DNA from: Sipunculus nudus
Taxonomy: Eukaryota > Annelida > Sipuncula > Golfingiida > Sipunculidae
DNA length: 64,000 nucleotides
Assembly (NCBI GenBank): GCA_026874595.1
Contig: CM049308.1
Location: 92,075,624-92,139,623 of the forward strand
Direction: 5' to 3'
Within the stretch, counting starts at the first letter, position 1. Each line of letters opens with the position of its first letter. A program made the translations under genes and the position numbers. Positions 38,581-49,330 of this stretch are shown here, one piece after another. The notes beneath the pieces were generated by a model, which searched no databases, was not told the origin of the DNA, and saw only the letters and a list, made by a program, of their open reading frames with translations.

Positions 38581-41099
38581 ATCATTCTTTCAGATTATCT
38601 ATATTAGCAGGGCATAGTCATCGTAAGACTAATACTATTTCATCATGTTGTTTCTCCAAAGTGTAAACATGATTTGCTTCAAAGAAATCCGTTATACTCC
38701 TAACTTTTATGGGTTTTTTTTTGTGTTATATTTATTTACGCAATTGTTTTCCAATCAAAGCAGCATGTTCAAGGCAGCTTCTTGCTGTCAGAAAGCCATA
38801 TTTTATTAACAGAACTGACATCACCAGGAACAGAAGTTTGTGAACTTCTGTTGAGTCTGGGGATAATCCATTTATCCACTTTTTAAATTAGGAACACCTT
38901 ATATTAGACTGTGCTTAGACTTTATTAAGCCTCAGTATGTAAGGAGCGTCAAGAAATCATTGCATGCAAGATCACCACAGGGAATCATTGTTTTGGAGAT
39001 CATTGATTTTAATTATGTTCTGTCAAAACATACATTTGGGGGACCACACTAAGGCTGAGTCGTGGGTACGGCTTGGGAAACCAAGATAAGACTCCGGAAA
39101 TTATGAGCACAGGTTTCTGGACGGATAAGTTTGAGTGGCATACAGTGTTGTTAGCTGTGGCAGGGACAAATGGTAGGCAGTCTGTTATAACAAGAGAGTC
39201 ATACAGTCCCTCCTTCTGGAGAACAGAACTAATTCACCTGCTGGTCCCTGGAAGCAAAAATGTCAACAGATGATCCCCTGAGATCATACAGCCTGCTGGA
39301 ACAGCTTCAGGGCAGTTCCTGCTTTTTAGTCTCTTTAGTCCATTGCTCATCAGAAATTCATTGAAGTTTCTACCCTGCATATTTTTCTCAAAGGTTATTA
39401 ACCAGTTTTCCTGCCGTAGAACTTGTTCCGACAAATTGAGGGTCAATCAGAAGTGTGCTTAAATGTGTTGGGAAGATTTAGTGTGTGTCTGAATTTTCTT
39501 TTTCCAAGATCTGCGGGGACATTGAGAGAGAGCTCAGTAGTGGTAGGTGGCACACCGGGAATCTGACTGTCAGTCTGATCATGCAAGATCCTCCTTACTG
39601 TTGCCAGGCTCTGACAGCTGTATGACTGCTGACACTGAGGCATCCAGTTTGTCTGCCAGCCAGCCTAGCCTACTGATTGCCAGGCCTATTTGGCATCGAC
39701 CCTCGCCTGCCAAACTGTTATAAAATTCAACTTCAGATTGGCTTCTTGTTTGTAGATTTTTGATCCGACGCTTCCTCTTTCAGGGATGGTTTTATGATCA
39801 TTGCCAGTCAGTGCAAGGTCGTGGTACATACAGGAATAATATGGATTACTCAAGTGGAGAACTCCTTAGGGAGCAAATTCTTCCACCAATGTGGAACATT
39901 CCAGCTGAATGTTGTTAGATTGAGCTTTCACATATAATGTCTATACTGTTAGGTCTAAACTTTGGCCCTCTTTTGGATGACCTTATGAAAACATTCTAAT
40001 GTAAAACTGTGTTGAAATTATAAAATAAAGGCAGGAAAATTGGAAACAGGTAGAGGTTTACCTTTTTATTGAAGAATTGGTAATGTCTAAATGCTACTTA
40101 ATTTAAAACCAGACATTGCACACCAATATCAGCTCCACCTGAAAAAAAAATCTGACCTATAACCTATATATTGAATGAGCAAGAGGTAAATAAAGTACTG
40201 GACATTTTCCACCTGAGGCTATTGCTCCATCCATTCCTACATATATATGTACCTGTAATGTAAATTATGCACTGTCCAGCTATAAAATTTTGCCTCAAAA
40301 TGTTAGCATTACATTAAATAGTTGTGTGGAGATATTATCCGAGTATCTAATTTCCTGCTTTTTTCCTCTGTCCTCTGAATTATTTATTAAAGGTTTCCAT
40401 GGTTACATGTCCAAGTAATCAAGAACCAAGAGGCCCAACTCATTAGATAATCCAATTTCCAGCTTCACTAATTAGAGAAAATTAGGATTTACTCACTGCT
40501 AATTACAAAGTACAATCTTAGATAATTATGGAAGACTGTGCATTGTCCAGCAATACCAAGCTTAAATCAATATCATTGTAATGGAACTATGGGGAACCAG
40601 GATTGGTGGAGAATTCTTTACATCAATATATTGAGTTTTAAAGTCCTGGACAATTAGAAATGCTTGGTTGTATTAGAGCTGTTTGTCATTTATAGCATGA
40701 AGAGCTGTGAGGACTTTTCACTGCACAGATATCAGTGGCTTCCATTTACATGTTGCTGTGAGGAGAATATATGCTGCCTGTTATGCTATCCATTTCTGAA
40801 GGACAGCTTACACAAGTGTTTAAATAATTAATATTGCAGAAGTGCTGTGAACATTTCATTATTCATGTCCAGTTCCTGGGTGTAAATGGTTCAGTTACAC
40901 AGTTAAAAGAAAAAATTGATGAAGAGCATCCAATTAGTAACACGTAATTTAAAAAATCCTTGGCATCATGTACCAGCTACCTAAATACATGAGTTGTAAA
41001 TACATAAAAATATGCACAAGTGCTATTAACAGTTCCCCATAACGTTACCCTTGAGATGAAAAGTTGACATAGCCAAAAGTAATTTTAGGTATAAATTTA
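38581..41099. other. FUT8 intron 1, no feature seen
   Basis: No gene, RNA or clear repeat is supported. Confidence 0.5.
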
Positions 41100-41440
41100 T
41101 ATTTCTTATCCAAAGGAAACTTCTCTGATGGCAAGAAATCCTCAAGATATTTTTTTTCATTTATTGGCAGCATGCTCAAGTCAAGAAAATATACCTAGAT
41201 TTTCCTAAGTTAAGATATTTTATATCAAAAGAAAAATTTCCTTCATCATGATATCCAAAGTTATTATTTCTTGCCATAAGATATTTTTTCTGATAACAAG
41301 AAAAATGATCTTATCAGAAGAAAAAACCCTTATCATTAGAAATTTTGTGTACCATAACAAGAAAAATTTTCTTGCCCCACTCAATCCCTAGAACATTTTC
41401 TCACCATAAGATATTTTTTATAGTAACAAAATCATAGGGA
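41100..41440. repeat. degenerate palindromic repeat region
   Basis: Repeated alternation of 'aagatattttt', 'ttcttgccataag', 'cttatcagaagaaaaa' and 'aacaagaaaaat', giving many short inverted matches. Probably an old tandem or fold-back repeat; unit borders are not definable by eye. Confidence 0.5.
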
Positions 41441-42756
41441 TTTGGGCAAGCAAATTAATCTTTTAAACAAATTATTTTTGGCAGTTCTGTTATATGATTT
41501 CCAGAGGAATTGATTACATATACATATGTCAGCATGTCAAACCTATTAACACAGTTTCTTTCTGTACAAAGATTCTTATAACGTGTCATATTGCAGAAAA
41601 TGTTGCATGTGGGTTTCATTTATTTTATAAAAAGGGGAAAGTCATCAAGTAGAACCACATTCTCTTTGACCTCCTGTGCTAGGAATTTTATCAAGACAAT
41701 AATTAAGGGCTGTATAGATCCTCAGATACCTTTTATTTATAGTGATATTGATGATTTAAAGTCCTTAAAGGGACCTAATCTGATATTTGGTTCACAAATA
41801 CACACACATAGAGACACAGCTTTACACTTAGATATTGTTGCATAGCTTAACACTTCAATGAATGAGACCTGATATAAGATGACAAACTGAGTACAAGAAC
41901 TGACATTTCCTTACCTCATGGCACAATATGTATGAGGACCAGGAAAAAAACACAAACCCTAGTGTGTATTACTGTACCTGTGTGTATGTGACCAAGGACT
42001 TAAGCTCCCATTACTAGAATAATACCATCTTTATGTTTCATCTTCATTACAGTTAATAAAGATGATTACAAATAGCTTGCTGTGCAAAATATGAATTCAA
42101 TGTATTATGTAGTTCTGCTTAAACATCCTTATATTATATCTCTGTTTCCTCTGGGAATACTTCAGTATCATCTAAATGGTCATTTTATTGTGATCAGTTT
42201 GTCTTATATTATAATCTTAAATGAAATCTGTAATGAATTACTTTTCTGTATCTCTGAAAGGAAAACAACTTTGAATAATTACTTAGTTCTCTCTCAAAGG
42301 ACAAACAGGAAATGTCTTTTAGTTTAGATGTCCCTGAAGACATTTGTGTATTGATTGCTAGCATGTCTCAAGAAAGGGAGACTTAATTGTTCCTGGGCTT
42401 GTCTCAGAATGAGGCTGACAGACAAACTCCACAGGGTGAGCTACGATTTGTCTTCAGTCACTCCACAGAAGTGAAATGCAATAGTTATCAGCACTGTGTG
42501 CCGTTGTAATTTTGTCGATACAATTGGTGCTGATTTAATAATGTATTGAGCCATGAGAACAAAAATAAAGTGGAATGATATTAATTGATGACATTAACTG
42601 ATGAAATATTGATATTAATTGATGAAATAATTGTATTCATAGGTGAAAGTAAGTCAGATTCCAGTTGTTTCTGAAAAGTTCATACAGGTGACATCTTTAT
42701 TCACTTTTATAGTAACTTAAAGTGGCAGATCCAGAATTTTCCCCGGGGGATGGAGG
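41441..42756. other. FUT8 intron 1, no feature seen
   Basis: No gene supported. Local direct repeats of 'gatattaattgatga' occur near 42577-42630. Confidence 0.5.
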
Positions 42757-42925
42757 GGGGGGGGGGGGGGGGGTTACTCTTCATATCAGAGACTTGTGAG
42801 ACTGGCCAAAAGTGGTCTTAATTCACAGGTGGTCTAATTAGATAGGTTAGTTATAACCAGTGAGGTTCACTCAAGAGTGGTCTTAATAGACAGGTGGTCT
42901 TATGAAACAGGTGGTCATTCAGACA
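42757..42925. repeat. poly-G tract and decayed MITE-like sequence
   Basis: A G run of about 17 ends near 42773. It is followed by repeated 'aagtggtcttaat', 'caggtggtct' and 'acaggtggtcat', recalling the GGTGGTCG interior of the MITE at 20794-20970, but without intact terminal repeats. Confidence 0.4.
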
Positions 42926-43812
42926 GGATAACTGTGTATGGGTTCTCTTATTACAATGAGCCAGATTTATAATGGTTACATATTCTTTGTGTTAACAATA
43001 GATAGTTACAGTGTACAAGGTGTGTTATATTTGTTCAGAAACAGCCCAGGTGGGTGGCCAGGTGCATGAAATCAGGTATTTTCACAGGATAACACTTCCA
43101 GTATTTGTTAACATCTTGGCCATATTTTGTGCTTTTTGTGTTCTATTTCTCACTAACACAGATTAGTTATTTGTTATTTACAATTTGTATTTATATATAA
43201 GCTATTTATATATAAGCTTTTGTAGAATATCATGAGTGTCTCTGCTCCTATGATATTGTACTCTGCCTCACTGTCACACAAAATGTTCTCCAAACCATTT
43301 TATTCAAGATCCATTCTTGCACCAGTTGCACCAGCAGTAGGAAAATTTAAATTGCTAATAGTGTTTTTGTTTTGTGTCAAAAGGTTTTGGAAATGAAATC
43401 TTTTGAATACATCTCCTAAAGAAGAAAAACAGTTTTTTGTTTATTTTCATTTTAAACCATCTTGTTGGCCCAGATCACACAAAAAGTGCTTTAAAACCAT
43501 TTTGATGTATAAAAGAGATTTATTCCATAATATCATTTGTGATGAAAATATGTTGCATTTATTTGATACATGAACAAATCAAAGAGCATTGTATCTTTTT
43601 GTCCTTCCAGAAAAATTAAAAACAGAAAAAGAATTTAACAGAATTTTTGTATTGAAAGACCAAATGAAAGTCCAATGTCTGTTAGATTTCATGGAAATAA
43701 TAAATTACCCAGATAACAGATAAAGTACATGTATATTGTTTTAAAAATACTTGGATAATAATGCAGCAGACATAATTATTTGTGTTAATTTTTTATTTCT
43801 CCTGTTTTTCAG
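42926..43812. other. FUT8 intron 1, distal part
   Basis: No feature beyond the splice acceptor, a pyrimidine-rich 'tttctcctgtttttcag' ending at 43812. Confidence 0.55.
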
Positions 43813-43964
43813 GGACCTGCGGAGTCTTGTTGGGAAAGGTGAGAATGAGGTGATATACTCCCTGCAGCAGAAACTGAGTGAGGCTCGTAAAGTCAACCAA
43901 GACTTACAGTACAAGATAAGCAAGCAAGGTCAAGGTCAAGGCCAGCCATCAGGTCATGATAATG
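43813..43964 (+). CDS. FUT8: FUT8 coding exon 2: coiled-coil stem
   Basis: Completes K66 and encodes residues 67-116 plus the first base of codon 117. Residues 67-100 continue the coiled coil (EVIYSLQQKLSEARKVNQDL), which in FUT8 supports dimerisation. Residues 105-110 are GQGQGQ, encoded by near-perfect hexanucleotides (GGTCAA, GGTCAA, GGCCAG), a low-complexity stem insert. The acceptor is TTTTTCAG|G and the donor is ATG|GTAAAT, phase 1. This stem region is poorly conserved in the family, so the exon call rests on phase, splice sites and coiled-coil character. Confidence 0.85.
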
Positions 43965-44605
43965 GTAAATAGTTCATTTATGGTCTCCATTATATCAAGT
44001 GAGTTTGAGAATGGGTTTTAGTGCTGCTTTTGTCAAATCACTCAGTGCATTTCAAACTTTACAAACAAATCTTGTTATTCATAGGAATTGAACAAAAAGA
44101 ACTGCATATAAAAGAATTAATTTATATTTAGGTTTTAACAAATGTTGTTTCTAACAAAAGTGAATTTTCTAAATGTCACTTGATACATGAGTGATTCATA
44201 ATTATTTCTGGTTTAGTATATCAGAAACACCTGAATGCTTTCAGTAGAGCTACATGATCAACTTATATTCTTCTGCTAGAAGATACGCTGACCTGCCCTG
44301 GGTAGTGAAGAAAAATTTTGGTTTCACTTTCATTTTGTATGTATGTTATCCTGTGTTTTCTGTGTCTCCAGATGTGAATATCATAATGAAGCAGTTTATT
44401 TGACTTGTTTGCAACATTTAGTTTCAGAGTGCTTTGTAATGAAGCTAACACACATACAAACACATGCAGAAGACCTAATACATTATAGTCCTACCATCCT
44501 TTATATGACTTCGGGTATTATATTACAAGTTTACAATTTAATTAAAAGTTTAACCTCTCTGTCAGTTCATTTTTGGCAAATTTTCCTGCATGCTTTTTGT
44601 TTCAG
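43965..44605. other. FUT8 intron 2
   Basis: A 641-bp intron. It ends in 'gctttttgtttcag'. No repeat or gene is seen inside. Confidence 0.8.
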
Positions 44606-44771
44606 CCCCAGGTCATAATCATGAAGTGATTAGAAGAAAAATTGATAATGGGGTCGTGGAGTGGTGGTACTTTGTCAGGTCAGAGTTGAATAAAATCATG
44701 GAGATTGCAGAGAAACCAGCTTTGAAGACCAAAATCAGCCAGGTCCTTGAAGATGCTGGTGTACAGGAAAG
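44606..44771 (+). CDS. FUT8: FUT8 coding exon 3: stem helices
   Basis: Encodes residues 117-171 and two bases of codon 172. It includes HEVIRRKIDNGVVEWWYFVR (residues 121-140), which matches the conserved 'EI.RR.I.NG..E.W.F...EL' stem segment of FUT8, and ends in GVQE before ER. The donor is AAAG|GTAGGT, phase 2. A second acceptor six bases downstream (CCCAG|GTCAT, exon start 44612) keeps the frame and would drop Ala-Pro. The 36-bp satellite begins almost directly after the donor. Confidence 0.92.
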
Positions 44772-44779
44772 GTAGGTCA

Positions 44780-46445
44780 AAAACTTACAGTCACACAGAC
44801 ATATAGAAACCTAAAACATTATAGTCCTACACAGACATACAGAAACCTAAAACATCATAGTCCTACACAGACATACAGAAACCTAAAACATTATAGTCCT
44901 ACACAGACACACAGAAACCTAAAACATTATAGTCCTACACAGACATATAGAAACCTAAAACATTATAGTCCTACACAGACATATAGAAACCTAAAACATT
45001 ATAGTCCTACACAGACATACAGAAACCTCAAACATTATAGTCCTACACAGACATACAGAAACCTGAAACATTATAGTCCTACACAGACATACAGAAACCT
45101 AAAACATTATAGTCCTACACAGACATACAGAAACCTCAAACATTATAGTCCTACACAAACATACAGAAACCTAAAACATTATAGTCCTACACAGACATAC
45201 AGAAACCTGAAACATTATAGTCCTACACAGACATACAGAAACCTAAAACATTATAGTCCTACACAGACATACAGAAACCTGAAACATTATAGTCCTACAC
45301 AGACATACAGAAACTTGAAACATTATAGTCCTACACAGACATACAGAAACCTCAAACATTATAGTCCTACACAGACATACAGAAACCTAAAACATTATAG
45401 TCCTACACAGACATACAGAAACCTGAAACATTATAGTCCTACACAGACATACAGAAACCTAAAACATTATAGTCCTACACAGACATACAGAAACCTGAAA
45501 CATTATAGTCCTACACAGACATACAGAAACCTGAAACATTATAGTCCTACACAGACATACAGAAACCTGAAACATTATAGTCCTACACAGACATACAGAA
45601 ACCTGAAACATTATAGTCCTACACAGACATACAGAAACCTGAAACATTATAGTCCTACACAGACATACAGAAACCTGAAACATTATAGTCCTACACAGAC
45701 ATACAGAAACCTAAAACATTATAGTCCTACACAGACATACAGAAACCTGAATCATTATAGTCCTACACAGACATACAGAAACCTAAAACATTATAGTCCT
45801 ACACAGACATACAGAAACCTGAAACATTATAGTCCTACACAGACATACAGAAACCTGAAACATTATAGTCCTACACAGACATACAGAAACCTGAAACATT
45901 ATAGTCCTACACAGACATACAGAAACCTAAAACATCATAGTCCTACACAGACATACAGAAACCTGAAACATTATAGTCCTACACAGACATACAGAAACCT
46001 AAAACATTATAGTCCTACACAGACATACAGAAACCTAAAACATTATAGTCCTACACAGACATACAGAAACCTAAAACATTATAGTCCTACACAGACATAC
46101 AGAAACCTAAAACATTATAGTCCTACACAGACATACAGAAACCTGAAACATTATAGTCCTACACAGACATACAGAAACCTGAAACATTATAGTCCTACAC
46201 AGACATACAGAAACCTGAAACATTATAGTCCTACACAGACATACAGAAACCTGAAACATTATAGTCCTACACAGACATACAGAAACCTAAAACATTATAG
46301 TCCTACACAGACATACAGAAACCTGAAACATTATAGTCCTACACAGACATACAGAAACCTAAAACATTATAGTCCTACACAGACATACAGAAACCTAAAA
46401 CATTATAGTCCTACACAGACATACAGAAACCTGAAACATTATAGA
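44780..46445. repeat. 36-bp satellite array, about 46 copies
   Basis: The unit is 'aaacattatagtcctacaca' + 'gacatacagaaacct(a/g)'. The ACATT marker recurs every 36 bases from 44816 to 46436 (45 intervals, no net indel). Because 36 is divisible by 3, one forward frame stays open from 44751 to the stop ending at 46520 (about 590 codons, HYSPTQTYRNLK repeated), but it contains no ATG within the array. The reverse strand shows short MFQVSVCLCRTI repeats. The array starts within ten bases of the exon 3 donor; the first copies are the most diverged. Confidence 0.97.
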
Positions 46446-48800
46446 TCTATTTTCCAGGCTGATACATGGGCACAGATTGTTTCAATGCTAACAATAATAA
46501 ACATGAATTGGCTCACATAAAAAGTTGGGCAGTGGAAAATTGTTTCTGTTCCTCCGTGCCTCAACTGTGTTTGGCTTTTTCAAGTTTATCCATTGTTCAG
46601 GACTGATGTTTTTATTCATGTCTCTCTACAGCAGCAATACTTTCAACTGGCAGGTCTCCTGAGTGTCTTTGCGGTGTCTGATCAAGACAGTGAATTTTCT
46701 TTCATCTCACTGATCACCTGGTACAAGGACAGATAAAAGGTTTTCATTACACATACGAGATTTCCCACCATTTTCAAATTGCCGGGCACATTGTTCTTTT
46801 TTGGGAGTAAAGCTTTGTGAAGGATTGCATTTTTATACAAACTGATGACTCATCATAAACATGTCATCCTTGAAAACGGACGACTTGGCCTTGTGATTTG
46901 ACTGATTCTATGCAGGAGAATGCCAGTTGGGAACCAGAAAACCGGCAAATCGGTGGATGACTTCTGTGTTTTACTCCTGGCCCCTATATTTGTAATCAAA
47001 GTAAAAAAGGCACTAGCACTGGTATTAATCATGCGGTGTTTCTTGAGTATATACATTTTGTATTATGAATACAGGTTCTGATTTCAGTCAGGTCCCACGA
47101 GTAAAATTGTTTTGTAGGATGTCTGCTTCTGTTATTCATTCATTGAAGTATCATGGAAAATGGACAGACCTTCGTCTTCTTGCATGCACAGTTGCAACAA
47201 ATTGAACTCATTTTTATCCTCCATGCAAGCTGACAGATTTCCAAATATTTTTTTTTCATCAGCAAATTAAATAAAAATATAATTTTGCTACATATCTTTT
47301 GTCCTGAGTGAGCAGAATAATTTATATCCTTTTATTTTAGACCTGGCCTTGCGTTTTGCATATTATCCTAGTAAACATTATTAAACATACATTTTATATT
47401 ATGCAAAAATTCCAGTCACCAGTTGCTTGGGGTGTTAGAATACCACAATCTTCTGTTTGTTTATATTTTTTGTTACCTTTTTAATACATCAACATAAGAT
47501 AGTTATACTTTCAGTTATTCAGGTTTGTTTTTCCTCAGCAGAATATCTCTGTCCCCCCTGAAGAGCATGTTGATAGTATTACATAGGGAAGCCATGAGTG
47601 AAGAATTCATAATTCAATATTTTTTTACAAATCCTTATTTTAATACGAGGCTCAGGTGGTCTAGGTACCAAGCAGCATAAGCTGCTTATATTAATAAAAA
47701 AAACAGATGAGCATGTGTGGAAAATGATTTGAATAATTAAATTGTAGTAATCAGAGATTATTCCTGTCAACCAGAAAGATATATTTGACATAAGGCAGGA
47801 TGAAACTTCCAAATACTTATTGTATTGTATTGAAAATTCACATTTTTTAGGTAATTTGGGAAAAAATAGAGGATTAAGTTTTGTCTGGTGTTAAAGCCAG
47901 CTGTTCACTTTAATGTGAATTTATATGTGATTTCTGGCTGACTCTTCATACATAGTAATGAACTGAAGATTTTGCCTTCTAGGATAGGTTCATATAATGC
48001 CTCCATCTGTGATGGATGTATGATCTTTTTTAGCTACAAGTTTTTAATAACATGGCACATGTGCAAACATGTTGGCAAACAGAATAACCATGTGACTGAA
48101 GGTGGTTTGCTGCATAAGTACAGAAGTTTGAGATCACTGGTTGTAAAATGAAATTTGCAAAACTCTGGTTTATCTGACTTGCCACCAGATGTCATCAGTT
48201 GTTGAATGTTTTGATTATTTTATTGGACCCCACATGTTATAAGCATGTGGATATAAACAAACAGAACAGCTTGTTTACCACAGGGTTAGTGTTTTCTCTT
48301 GCCTTTTTTTATGAAATGCTCAATGGATTATCTTTAGTTTATAGATGTCAGATAGGCCCCTTTAATATGATCACTAACAATTAATCTGTCTGTGGTATGT
48401 AAGCTGCTGATTGAATTTCTGAACAGGTGAATCTTGACACAGAAATATTCATTCAGTTTATGATGTGATACAGGGTCATCTGTGATTGTACATCTCTCAC
48501 CAAGTCACTTCCTGATGAAGGAACCCTCCTTTTAGAAGATGTTTTCTTTCTGTCATTGTGTACCTTGACTGTCACCATTGTTTGTATTCGTTTCTGTGAT
48601 TTTTCTCTTGAACACATTCACTTTTCAACTCTTTTGTATTTTTCATTATATTTGATACAAGAATTGATTAAACAAACGTCTTGGATGAGTTAAAAAAAAA
48701 GTGACCTTGTCTTTCATTTCTAAGTTCATATTTCAATTGGTATTTTTTATCCCCCCCCCACAAAAAAAAAATAAATAAAAACCTCTTTTAGTTAACATTA
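46446..48800. other. FUT8 intron 3, no feature seen
   Basis: No gene supported. A short C run and A/T tracts occur near 48752-48778. Confidence 0.5.
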
Positions 48801-48804
48801 GATA

Positions 48805-49222
48805 AGTATTCAACTGTCAGCAGTGGAATCAGATGAGTTTTTAACTGTTAACAATTGAATCAGATAAGTTTTCAACTGTCAGCAGTGGAATCAGATGAGT
48901 TTTTAACTGTCAACAATTGAATCAGATAAGTTTTAAACTGTCAGCAGTGGAATCAGATGAGTTTTTAATTGTCAGGATTGGAATCAGATAACTTTTCAAC
49001 TGTCAGCAATGGAATCAGATGAGTTTTCAACTGTCAGCAATGGAATCATATGAGTTTTCAACTGTCAGTGATGGAATCAAATGAGTTTTCAATTGACAAG
49101 ATTGGAATCAGATGAGTTTTCAACTGTCACCAGTGGAATCAGATGAGTTTACAGTTGTCAGCAATGGAATCAGATTAATTTTAACTGTCAGCAATGGAAT
49201 CAGATGAGTTTTCAACTGACAA
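48805..49222. repeat. minisatellite, about 31-bp unit, about 13 copies
   Basis: The unit resembles 'gttttcaactgtcagcagtg' + 'gaatcagatga'. Copies vary by substitution (cagcagtgg, caacaattg, cagcaatgg) and small indels; early copies alternate between two subtypes. Confidence 0.85.
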
Positions 49223-49330
49223 GGAACAAGAAAAACTGAAACTCAGCTATCTTAACTATTGGTTATGCCTTTTGAATTATGTTAGTTTCATGTATATAAA
49301 TGCTGAGATAGAGAATTTTTTAAAATGAAA

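Noticed and set aside
39073-39643. Overlapping open frames on both strands near 39.1-39.6 kb
   Set aside because: No recognisable domain on either strand and no repeat structure.
45459-45683. 74-codon minus-strand frame with MFQVSVCLCRTI repeats
   Set aside because: Reverse-strand shadow of the same 36-bp satellite; it stops wherever the unit has CTA instead of CTG.
45315-46520. 401-residue repetitive protein (HYSPTQTYRNLK repeats) as a gene
   Set aside because: It is a product of the 36-bp satellite in intron 3; the apparent start is TTG and there is no ATG in the repeat frame.
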